NCBI GenBank assembly: GCA_017394765.1
Contig: JAFPXF010000083.1
Location: 1-39,726 of the forward strand
DNA: 39,726 bases
Direction: 5' to 3'
Source: Bacteroidales bacterium
Lineage (GTDB): Bacteria; Bacteroidota; Bacteroidia; Bacteroidales; WCHB1-69
Shown: positions 26,755 through 33,668 of the stretch, in pieces
How positions within the stretch are numbered: the stretch's first letter is position 1
Layout: every line of letters starts with the position of its first letter
Program-made: the position numbers and the translations under genes
Notes under the pieces: model-generated
Told to the model about the DNA's origin: nothing
Database searches by the model: none
What the model saw: the letters and a program-made list of their open reading frames with translations, nothing else

Positions 26755-26799
26755 ATATCTTTTTTCTTTTTTTATTTGATATTAATAACCGGAAAACAA

Positions 26800-26884
26800 G
26801 GGAATTAAGAAACTAAGAAACTAAGGAATTAAGGGTCTTCAACTATTAATTCTCCATTCTCCATTCTCCATTCTTAATTCTAAA
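26800..26884. repeat. Low-complexity spacer between aminotransferase genes
   Basis: GGAATTAAGAAACTAAGAAACTAAGG-type units are followed by tandem TCTCCATTC repeats. The former is the reverse of the sequence in the yicC-der spacer (22613-22642). Confidence 0.5.
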
Positions 26885-28084
26885 CTAGTTCGTTTTTCCA
26901 GGATAAACCTTGAGGGCTTCTTCGAGACATTTGACGGCCTTCTGGAGGTCTTCGACCTTGAGGCAGTAGCTGATGCGGACCTCGTTCTTGCCCTTGCCGG
27001 GAGTGGAGTAGAAGCCGGTGGCGGGGGCCATCATTGTGGTTTCGCCGTTGTAGTTGAACTCTTCGAGCATCCAGCGGCAGAAGCGGTCGGAGTCGTCGAT
27101 GGGCAGGCGGGCCACACAATAGAAAGCGCCCTTGGGCATCGGCACAAAGCAGCCGGGGATGGCGTTGACGCCGTTCACCACGGTGTTGCGGCGGGCAACA
27201 TAGTCGGTGATGACGGCATCGAAGTACTCCTTCGGGGTATCGACGGCGGCCTCACCCAGCACTTGTCCGTAAGTGGGGGGCGACAGGCGGGCCTGGGCGA
27301 ATTTCATCGCGGTGTTATAGACATCCTTGTTGTGGGTGATGAGGGCGCCGGTGCGCACGCCGCAGGCGCTGTAGCGCTTGGAAACGGAGTCCAAAAGCAC
27401 CACATTCTGTTCCAGACCTTCGAGTTGCATCACGGAGAAGTGCTTGACACCGTCGTAGCAGAACTCGCGATAGACCTCGTCGGCAAAGAGGAAGAGGTCG
27501 TGTTTCTTGGCGATTTCGCCCAGTTGGCGAATCTCCTCTTCGGTGTAGAGGTAGCCCGTCGGGTTGTTGGGGTTGCACACCATGATGGCCTTGGTCTTCG
27601 GGGTGATGAGTTTTTCAAACTCCTCGATGGAGGGCAGTGCGAAACCGTTGTCGATGGTGGAGACGATGGGTTTCACCACGACACCGCAGGTGACGGCGAA
27701 GCCGTTGTAGTTGGCGTAGAACGGTTCGGGGATGATGATCTCGTCGCCCGGATCCATACAGCTGTTGAAGGCGAAAAGGAGGCCTTCGCTGCCACCGGTG
27801 GTGATGAGGATTTCATCGGGGGTGACGTCAATGCCCACGCTGTGGTAGTACTCCACGAGTTTCTTGCGGTAGCTGAGGTTGCCGGCGGAGTGGGTGTAGG
27901 CGATGACGGGGATATCGGCGGTGCGCACGGCCTCGCGGGCACCCTTCGGTGTCTCGATGTCGGGCTGACCGATGTTGAGGTGGTACACATGAATCCCGCG
28001 AAGCTTGGCAGCATCGGAGAAGGGCACTAACTTACGAATCGGTGAGGAGGGCATGGTTTGCCCTTTTTTGGAAATTTGCGGCAT
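26885..28084 (-). CDS. Class I PLP-dependent aminotransferase
   Basis: The 399-residue product opens MPQISKKGQTMPSSPIRKLVPF, has HLNIGQPDIETP, TTGGSEGLLFAFNSCMDPGDEIIIPEPFY, NPNNPTGYLYT, Asp202 in FADEVYREF, the PLP lysine Lys236 in LLDSVSKRYSACGVRTG, and NEVRISYC near the end. It is a paralogue of the aminotransferase at 25522 in fold, but belongs to a different subgroup (SVSKRYSACG rather than VAKGFAMTGW), so substrates probably differ. The -7 box at 28132-28139 gives it its own promoter. Exact substrate unknown. Confidence 0.9.
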   Translation of the reverse strand: MPQISKKGQTMPSSPIRKLVPFSDAAKLRGIHVYHLNIGQPDIETPKGAREAVRTADIPVIAYTHSAGNLSYRKKLVEYYHSVGIDVTPDEILITTGGSEGLLFAFNSCMDPGDEIIIPEPFYANYNGFAVTCGVVVKPIVSTIDNGFALPSIEEFEKLITPKTKAIMVCNPNNPTGYLYTEEEIRQLGEIAKKHDLFLFADEVYREFCYDGVKHFSVMQLEGLEQNVVLLDSVSKRYSACGVRTGALITHNKDVYNTAMKFAQARLSPPTYGQVLGEAAVDTPKEYFDAVITDYVARRNTVVNGVNAIPGCFVPMPKGAFYCVARLPIDDSDRFCRWMLEEFNYNGETTMMAPATGFYSTPGKGKNEVRISYCLKVEDLQKAVKCLEEALKVYPGKTN

Positions 28085-28131
28085 ATTTTTTTAGGTTATG
28101 TTGTTAATAATAATATTCTTGAAATGGGGCG

Positions 28132-28139
28132 CAAAGATA
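28132..28139 (-). promoter_or_regulatory. -7 box for the second aminotransferase
   Basis: TATCTTTG on the minus strand with a TTTG (28157-28160) 17 bp upstream, 48 bp before the ATG at 28084. Confidence 0.55.
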
Positions 28140-28179
28140 CATAAATTTCAAATATACAAAGGCAGATGAAATTGCCGTA

Positions 28180-28207
28180 TGTAGAGACGCGGCGCGCCGT
28201 GACTCTA
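28180..28207. repeat. REP-like palindrome 3
   Basis: GTAGAG (28180-28185) and CTCTAC enclose a GC palindrome (CGGCGCGCCG centre). Bases between the arms are partly unpaired. It is followed by a T-run and may also stop transcription. It resembles palindromes 1 and 2. Confidence 0.5.
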
Positions 28208-28225
28208 CGATTTTTTTGGGGAATT

Positions 28226-28502
28226 ATATGCTTGATGGCACAAATCAGATTTTCTTCATTTTTTTTCATTTGGGCGTGCCGGCGCGGCGGCGGGCAACCC
28301 ACAACCTCGTCTCAACCTTCTCCCGCGCCGCGATTTTCCCGCACACCGTCCCCTCTCCAGGGGTTGCAGCGCTACCGAGCTCTTGCCCCTATCGGGGCTG
28401 CTCAAGGAAAATATAAACCATTATCCCTATTGTCCCGGAGGGACATCCTCTCAATAACCCCACACAAGCGACGAAGAAGCGCCGTGTGGGGATGGATGAC
28501 GG
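28226..28502. repeat. Composite intergenic repeat with a series of hairpins
   Basis: The region from 28085 to the trxA leader (about 500 bp) has no credible gene. This block starts with TTATATGCTTGATGGCAC, echoed at 39437, and contains CCCGCGCCGCGA, echoed at 39545. Hairpins follow: CCCC/GGGG (28350-28363), GCCCC/GGGGC (28385-28398), TGTCCC/GGGACA (28431-28445) and CCCCACAC/GTGTGGGG (28458-28491). The last lies in a 56-nt core (28447-28502) that matches 39570-39625 in reverse orientation at 52 of 56 positions. It is probably a mobile or multiplying intergenic repeat. Confidence 0.7.
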
Positions 28503-28590
28503 TTTATCCCGGCCCGGTGCCATCATGTAAATAACAACCTTTTTTTATGAATAAGTCCTGGCAAGAAAACTATCATATTGAAATAATAAC

Positions 28591-28598
28591 TATTTTTG
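28591..28598 (+). promoter_or_regulatory. -7 box for trxA
   Basis: TATTTTTG matches TAnnTTTG. Transcription is expected to begin about 28604-28606, immediately before the pseudoknot. No clear -33 TTG. Confidence 0.55.
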
Positions 28599-28607
28599 CA
28601 CCCGTTA

Positions 28608-28680
28608 TTTCCAAACTGTGTACAATGGGCTTCACACAGCTTGGAAATGGCGAGAATACAGTTATATAACCGAAGCCCAT
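28608..28680 (+). ncRNA. Candidate H-type pseudoknot in the trxA 5' leader
   Basis: Stem 1: TTTCCAAACTGTGT (28608-28621) pairs with ACACAGCTTGGAAA (28634-28647), 13 pairs with one mismatch. Its 12-nt loop holds ATGGGCTTC (28625-28633), which is perfectly complementary over 9 nt to GAAGCCCAT (28672-28680). The two stems cross, defining a pseudoknot with loops of 3, 0 and 24 nt. It starts just after the predicted start of transcription and ends 26 nt before the trxA ATG. Seen directly: the complementarity. Inferred: that it folds and regulates. Confidence 0.5.
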
Positions 28681-28706
28681 CTAATTATAATTCAAACACA
28701 TTAACT

Positions 28707-29021
28707 ATGGCATTAGCAATTGACTCTTCCAATTTCGAGACCCTTGTCAACGGCGACAAGCTGGTCGTGATTGACTTCTGGGCTCCCTGGTGCGGCCCCT
28801 GTCGCCACTTGGCCCCCATCGTCGAAGAAATCGCCGCCGAATACGAAGGCAAGGCCGTCATCGGCAAGTGCGACACCGACGAGAACAACGACATAGCCAT
28901 GCAATTCGGCGTGATGAACATCCCGATGCTCGTCTTTATCAAGAACAAGGAGGTCGTGGACAGTCTCGTGGGTTTGGTGCCCAAGGATCTTATCGTTGAG
29001 AAGATTAACCAGTACTTGTAA
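28707..29021 (+). CDS. trxA: Thioredoxin
   Basis: Thioredoxin is a small cytosolic disulfide reductase, recycled by thioredoxin reductase. The 104-residue product is the normal length, with the active site WCGPC (28-32) in VVIDFWAPWCGPCRHLAP, the buried Asp23 region, and the cis-Pro loop GVMNIPMLVFIKN. It ends VPKDLIVEKINQYL. The frame extends back to an ATG at 28596, but this lies inside the -7 box and the leader; the ATG at 28707 gives the canonical N-terminus. The POT transporter gene follows 31 bp later and may share its transcript. Confidence 0.96.
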   Translation: MALAIDSSNFETLVNGDKLVVIDFWAPWCGPCRHLAPIVEEIAAEYEGKAVIGKCDTDENNDIAMQFGVMNIPMLVFIKNKEVVDSLVGLVPKDLIVEKINQYL

Positions 29022-29052
29022 AATCTATTTTATCATTTTAAATTTTACGCCT

Positions 29053-30711
29053 ATGAATTTCATTACTAATTTATGGCATGACCATCGAACGCTGATGGTG
29101 TTTTTCATGGTCCTGATTGTTGTCATCCCCTTCTTGCTTTTCTATTTGAAGAAAGCCAAGAGTGAACATCCCAAAGGTTTGATTGCCGCCGCCTTGAGCA
29201 ACATGGGCGAGCGTTTTGGCTATTACATCATGAATGCCGTTCTGGTGTTGTTCATCTGTTCCAAATTCGGCATCTCCGATGAGACCTCCGGCCTTATTTT
29301 CGGGGTGTTCTATTTCCTGATCTATGTGCTGGCCCTGCCGGGCGGTATTATTGCCGACCGCACCCAGAACTACAAGAGGACCATCATCACCGGTATCGTT
29401 GTGATGGCTATCGGCTATGCCTTGCTGTCCATTCCGGTGTTCAGCGAGCACGGTGCCAAGTCCGGGGTGTTCGTCCTGGCCATGGTTGCCCTGCTGCTTA
29501 TCGCCTGTGGTAACGGTCTCTTCAAAGGAAACCTGCAAGCCATTGTAGGCCAGCTGTATGATGACTTTGAAGCCGAAGCTGCCAAGCAGGGTCCTGAAGC
29601 TTTGGCCAAGGCTAAGGAGAAAAGAGACAGCGGATTCCAGATTTTCTATGTGTTCATCAACATCGGCGGTGTGATCGCCCCCTTTGTGGCCCCTATTATC
29701 CGCGACTGGTGGCTGAGCGCCCGTAATCTGGTTTACAACGCCGACCTTCCCCGCTTGTGCCACAAGTTCATCATGGGCACGATGGAGGGCAACGACATGT
29801 CCAATCTGACAGAGCTCTCTCAAAAGTTTGCGGGAGCAGCCGATAATCTCCCCGCCTTCTGCCAAAACTACCTGCAAGTCTATAACACGGGCGTGCACCT
29901 CTCCTTTATCGTCTCCGTGGTGGCCATGCTGATCTCCCTGTGCATTTTTGTTGCAGTCCGACACAAACTTCCGAACCCCGTCAAGAAAGAAAAAGTTGAC
30001 GTGCAAGAATATACTCCGGAAGAGCGTTTGGCCAATGCCAAGGAGATCAAACAACGTATGCTGGCCTTGTATGCCGTTCTTGGTATCGCTGTGTTTTTCT
30101 GGTTCTCTTTCCACCAGAACGCCCAGTCGTTGTCCATCTTTGCCCGCGATTTCGTTGACACGACAAATCTCCCGCCTGAGATCATGCAGTTCATCAATCC
30201 GTTCTTCGTGATCGTGCTGACACCGATCATCATGTGGATATTCGCAGCGTTTGCCCGCAAAGGCAAGGAGGTTTCCACTCCGAAAAAGATTGCCTTGGGT
30301 ATGTTTATCGCCGCATGTGCCTACCTGTTCCTGATATTCATCGCCATTGTGCACAACTATCCTTCCGGAAGTGAATTCAAAGCCATGGAAGAGAGTGTCA
30401 AGATGAGCATGAAATCCAGTCCGGGCGTGTTGATTGTGACCTACTTCTTCCTCACGGTGGCCGAGTTGTTCATCTCCCCGCTGGGATTGTCGTTTGTTTC
30501 CAAGATCGCACCGCGTCACATGGTCGGCAAGTGCCAGGGCTTGTGGTTGTCTGCCACCGCCATTGGCAACCTGTTCATCTTCCTCGGTGTCAGAATGTTA
30601 AATGCATTCCCGCATCAGTGGATGACTTGGGGTGTCTTCGCCTTGATTTGCCTCGCTTCCATGTCCATTATGCTCGGTATGCTCAAATGGCTTGAAAGAG
30701 TGACACAATAA
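29053..30711 (+). CDS. POT/PTR2-family peptide:proton symporter
   Basis: This inner-membrane major facilitator should take up di- and tripeptides with protons. The product (552 residues) has the family marks: the early NMGERFGYYIMNAVLVLFI (the GxRFxYY block), the middle FQIFYVFINIGGVIAPFVAP (FYxxINxG signature), and late YFFLTVAELFISPLGLSFVSKIAP. The upstream ATG at 28996 lies inside the end of trxA and adds residues unlike the family, so 29053 is preferred. A strong terminator follows at 30737. Compared with typical bacterial POT members it has an extended central loop (about 215-300). Confidence 0.92.
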   Translation: MNFITNLWHDHRTLMVFFMVLIVVIPFLLFYLKKAKSEHPKGLIAAALSNMGERFGYYIMNAVLVLFICSKFGISDETSGLIFGVFYFLIYVLALPGGIIADRTQNYKRTIITGIVVMAIGYALLSIPVFSEHGAKSGVFVLAMVALLLIACGNGLFKGNLQAIVGQLYDDFEAEAAKQGPEALAKAKEKRDSGFQIFYVFINIGGVIAPFVAPIIRDWWLSARNLVYNADLPRLCHKFIMGTMEGNDMSNLTELSQKFAGAADNLPAFCQNYLQVYNTGVHLSFIVSVVAMLISLCIFVAVRHKLPNPVKKEKVDVQEYTPEERLANAKEIKQRMLALYAVLGIAVFFWFSFHQNAQSLSIFARDFVDTTNLPPEIMQFINPFFVIVLTPIIMWIFAAFARKGKEVSTPKKIALGMFIAACAYLFLIFIAIVHNYPSGSEFKAMEESVKMSMKSSPGVLIVTYFFLTVAELFISPLGLSFVSKIAPRHMVGKCQGLWLSATAIGNLFIFLGVRMLNAFPHQWMTWGVFALICLASMSIMLGMLKWLERVTQ

Positions 30712-30736
30712 TATATCGTTACTTTAACTATATTAG

Positions 30737-30772
30737 AGAGGGTGACTAAAGAGTGGTCATCCTCTTTTTTTT
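30737..30772 (+). terminator. Rho-independent terminator of trxA-POT
   Basis: AGAGGGTGAC (30737-30746) pairs with GTCATCCTCT (30756-30765), with one G:U pair, followed by a run of eight T. It begins 26 bp after the POT stop. Confidence 0.9.
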
Positions 30773-30880
30773 ACATTTTGTTTCTGTGTCGCGTTCTTTC
30801 GCGGAGAAGGTGTTAGACAAAGGTATGAGGTCTGATGGTCTGCCGTAGTTGACTATAAATTCCGCTAACGACGAATTTAC

Positions 30881-30888
30881 TATCTTTG
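30881..30888 (+). promoter_or_regulatory. -7 box for the ProX-like gene
   Basis: TATCTTTG matches TAnnTTTG, 55 bp before the ATG at 30944. A -33 TTG at the right distance is not evident. Confidence 0.5.
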
Positions 30889-30943
30889 CATCGCGATGTT
30901 TTCATTCTATACAGTTGTATATCAGTAAAATAAAAAAATAAAC

Positions 30944-31483
30944 ATGACATTTTTCGTAAGTGAAATACAGAAAGAGGCTCCTGCGGAGTTCGAGACGGAC
31001 ACCCAAAAGCGGATTTATGAGACGTTGGAGAAGCTAAGTATCGAGTTCGGGCGGGTGGACACGGACGATGGCACTACCATGGAGAGCTGTGTGCATATTT
31101 CCAAGGGGTTGGGGTGCCCTGTGGTGAAAACCATTTTTCTTTGCAACCGGCAGCAAACCGTGTTTTACCTGTATGTCACGGCGGCGGAGAAGCCTTTCGT
31201 GACGCGCGACTTCTGCGGTGCGCTGGGGGTGCCTCGCGTCTCGTTCGCCCCCACAGAGATGCTGTGGGAAAAGTTGGGCACACGCATGGGCGCCACCACA
31301 ATGCTGAGCCTCATTAACGATGTGGAACATCATGTCACTTTGGTTATCGACCGCGAGGTGGCGGCACGCACCGAGCTCGGCTGTACCGATGGCACCACCA
31401 CTTGCTTCCTGAAACTTCCGATGCCGAAGATTCTCGACAACTTCCTAACCTATACCGGCCACGCGGCCGTTATGATCGGATAA
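30944..31483 (+). CDS. YbaK/ProX-type prolyl-tRNA editing protein
   Basis: The 179-residue protein matches the free-standing editing domains related to the insertion domain of prolyl-tRNA synthetase, which hydrolyse mischarged Ala- or Cys-tRNA-Pro. Visible marks are ESCVHISKGLGCPVVKTIFLCNRQQTVFYLYV (including the conserved lysine that lies near the active site), MGATTMLSLINDVEHHVTLVIDREV, and the C-terminal block TCFLKLPMPKILDNFLTYTGH. ProXp-ala (PrdX) and YbaK subtypes cannot be separated with certainty by eye; the length favours ProXp-ala. It is monocistronic with its own promoter and a probable terminator. Confidence 0.82.
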   Translation: MTFFVSEIQKEAPAEFETDTQKRIYETLEKLSIEFGRVDTDDGTTMESCVHISKGLGCPVVKTIFLCNRQQTVFYLYVTAAEKPFVTRDFCGALGVPRVSFAPTEMLWEKLGTRMGATTMLSLINDVEHHVTLVIDREVAARTELGCTDGTTTCFLKLPMPKILDNFLTYTGHAAVMIG

Positions 31484-31514
31484 AAAGATTCTTAAAAAGC
31501 ATTCTTTGGGAAAA

Positions 31515-31550
31515 GAGCTGTTTTTCAAACAGTTCGTGTTCTGTTTTTTT
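31515..31550 (+). terminator. Probable terminator after the ProX-like gene
   Basis: AAACAG (31527-31532) and CTGTTT (31541-31546) can pair, followed by T-rich sequence. An overlapping alternative stem, GAGCTGTTT (31515-31523) with AAACAGTTC (31527-31535), is mutually exclusive with it. Confidence 0.55.
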
Positions 31551-31636
31551 AAAAGAAACAATGGGAAACAACCGTAAAACGACACTTTTGGAATAATTTC
31601 GTCATGCCGTGTTATTGATAATCCAAAATTTTTGTG

Positions 31637-31644
31637 TATGTTTG
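31637..31644 (+). promoter_or_regulatory. Full Bacteroidetes promoter for gpsA
   Basis: TATGTTTG with a TTG at 31615-31617, spacer 19 bp, is the best full match to TTG-N19/21-TAnnTTTG in the window. It is 27 bp before the gpsA ATG. Confidence 0.75.
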
Positions 31645-31671
31645 CGGCCTTAAAAAAAGTTAAAACAAGAT

Positions 31672-32718
31672 ATGACCGACAAAGATTTTGCGCCAATAGT
31701 CCCGCGAAGCAAGAAGACCCGGTTGCGTTATCGGGTTGCCGTATTGGGTAGCGGGAGTTGGGCCACTGCCATCATCAAGATCATATCCTCCAATTTGGAG
31801 CACATCCATTGGTGGATACGTTCTCCCGAGGTGGCGGAGGATGTGGTGAAGTATGGCCATAATTCGAAATATCTCAGTTCGGTGTTCATCAATCCGGACG
31901 ATATCAAGGTCAACACCGATATCAAGGCTGTTGTCAGCAAGGCGGACTATGTGATCATTGTGACGCCGTCGGCTTACCTGCATCAGTCGCTGGCCCCGCT
32001 GAAGCGCAGTCAGCTGAACCGCAAGAAGATCATTCTCGCCGTGAAGGGTATTGTACCGGAGACGCTCCAGCTCATCAGTGACTATATGCAGACGGAGTTC
32101 AAGGTGCCGTTGGAGAATCTGTCCATCATCAGCGGGCCCTCGCATGCCGAGGAGATCGCTCAGGAGAAGTTCACGTTTCTGACGGCTGCCTCCACCAACC
32201 GCGAGCTGGCCGAAACAGTGGCCAAGTTCTTCACCAACCGCTATTGCCGCACCTCCGTTTCCGACGACATGATGGGGGCGGAGTTGGCCATTGTGCTCAA
32301 GAATATCTATGCTCTCGGCGCGGGCATCTACAGCGGTTTGGGATACGGCGACAACTTTATCGCCGCTTATGTGGCCAACAGCCTCAAAGAGATGAAATAT
32401 TTTGTCTCCAAGGTCTATCCCAACGAAAACCGTCACATTTCCGACTCCATCTATCTCGGCGACCTTTTGGTGACCGCCTACTCCACTTACAGCCGCAACC
32501 GCCTCTTTGGCATCATGATCGGGCACGGCCTCTCCGTGCGTGTCTCCTTGCTCGAACTGCGCATGGTGTCGGAAGGCTATACGGCCTGCCGCACGGTCCA
32601 CGAAATCAACAAGAAATACCAGGCCGACATCCCCATCGTGGAAACCATCTACGGCATTCTCTACGAAAACAACAATGTCTCTTCTGAAATGAAGCGCATT
32701 GCCGAGCATTTTATATAA
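31672..32718 (+). CDS. gpsA: NAD(P)-dependent glycerol-3-phosphate dehydrogenase
   Basis: GpsA makes sn-glycerol 3-phosphate from dihydroxyacetone phosphate for phospholipid synthesis. The 348-residue product has the N-terminal dinucleotide fold VAVLGSGSWATAIIKI (GxGxxA), VIIVTPSAYLHQSL, the catalytic-domain ISGPSHAEEIAQ, and AELAIVLKNIYALGAGI with the conserved lysine, plus GDLLVTAYSTYSRNRLFG in the C-terminal domain. The order and length agree with the family. It shares a TAATG overlap with the FemAB-like gene, so the two are translationally coupled. Confidence 0.95.
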   Translation: MTDKDFAPIVPRSKKTRLRYRVAVLGSGSWATAIIKIISSNLEHIHWWIRSPEVAEDVVKYGHNSKYLSSVFINPDDIKVNTDIKAVVSKADYVIIVTPSAYLHQSLAPLKRSQLNRKKIILAVKGIVPETLQLISDYMQTEFKVPLENLSIISGPSHAEEIAQEKFTFLTAASTNRELAETVAKFFTNRYCRTSVSDDMMGAELAIVLKNIYALGAGIYSGLGYGDNFIAAYVANSLKEMKYFVSKVYPNENRHISDSIYLGDLLVTAYSTYSRNRLFGIMIGHGLSVRVSLLELRMVSEGYTACRTVHEINKKYQADIPIVETIYGILYENNNVSSEMKRIAEHFI

Positions 32719-33662
32719 TGATACGTTTTCTCAAACATGAGGACATTGACGCGGTGCAATGGGATGCGACCATCCATAAATCTCAATATCCGACGATTTT
32801 CTGCACCTACAGGATGTTGGACATCCTTGTGGGCGATGCAACGTGGAATGCCCTCGTGATGGATGATTACCAATATGTGATGCCCCTGCCGGAACGCTCG
32901 CGCCTCGGCATCCACTATGTGTATCCGCCCTTTTTTGTCTCCCAGATGGGCATTTTTTCCGAAAAGCCCGTGTCCGCGCAGGTCACCTCCGACTTCTTCA
33001 ATGCCCTGCCTGCCGCCGACAAGCATGTGGACTTCATGTTCAACAGCTCCAACAACATCGACTTTATCGACAATTACACTATTTCGTTGGTTACATACCA
33101 AATGCAGTTGGGAAAGCCTTATGCGGAGATACGGGCTGGTTTTTCACAAAACACACGCCGCAATATCAAGGCTGCTCAGAACCATGGACTTGTCATGCAG
33201 TGCGACAAAGAAGCGGTGGGTTCTATTGTCAATCTTTTTCGGGAAAACAAGGGCAAGAGCAGGGAGGTGCATTTCAAGGAGCGGGATTATGAAATTTTAA
33301 CACATGCGGCTGCTGCCTTGGGGGAGCTTGGATGTATAGAGCCACTCGTGGTACGCGACAGGGACGGCAACCTGTTGGCCGGGGCCCTGATGGTGCGCGA
33401 CTTCAATACTTACCGCTTCTGGTTTTCGGGTCGCGACGAGCGTTTCGCCGACCGCAAAGCCATGTTTTTCCTGCTTGACAATTTCATCCGTGAACATGCC
33501 GATACACCTGCCATATTGGATTTCAATGGTTCCATGAATGAAAACATCGCCCGTCTCTACAAAGGTTTTGGCGGCCAACCTGTCCCCATCAAGATGCTCA
33601 GTTATTCGCGGCAGGTCTATTGGGATCTGCTGTTGAAGCTATACAGGCTGATTCGTAAATAA
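32718..33662 (+). CDS. FemAB/GNAT-type acyltransferase-like protein
   Basis: The 314-residue product looks like the GNAT-related FemAB/Acetyltransf_6 group. Segments include HKSQYPTIFCTYRMLDIL, a central SQNTRRNIKAAQNHGL, and a C-terminal VVRDRDGNLLAGALMVRDFNTYRFWFSGRDE with HADTPAILDFNGSMNENIARLYKGFGGQP, which resembles the acyl-CoA or acyl-tRNA binding half. Members of this group add amino acids or acyl groups to cell-wall or glycan substrates. It overlaps gpsA by one base and is probably in the same transcript. The acceptor is unknown. Confidence 0.7.
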   Translation: MIRFLKHEDIDAVQWDATIHKSQYPTIFCTYRMLDILVGDATWNALVMDDYQYVMPLPERSRLGIHYVYPPFFVSQMGIFSEKPVSAQVTSDFFNALPAADKHVDFMFNSSNNIDFIDNYTISLVTYQMQLGKPYAEIRAGFSQNTRRNIKAAQNHGLVMQCDKEAVGSIVNLFRENKGKSREVHFKERDYEILTHAAAALGELGCIEPLVVRDRDGNLLAGALMVRDFNTYRFWFSGRDERFADRKAMFFLLDNFIREHADTPAILDFNGSMNENIARLYKGFGGQPVPIKMLSYSRQVYWDLLLKLYRLIRK

Positions 33663-33668
33663 CGGGGA

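Noticed and set aside
28166..28534. An ORF with the SITPHKRRRSA peptide, and its partner at 39406-39651
   Set aside because: Both read through the palindromic repeat; their similarity reflects DNA repeats, not a protein family.
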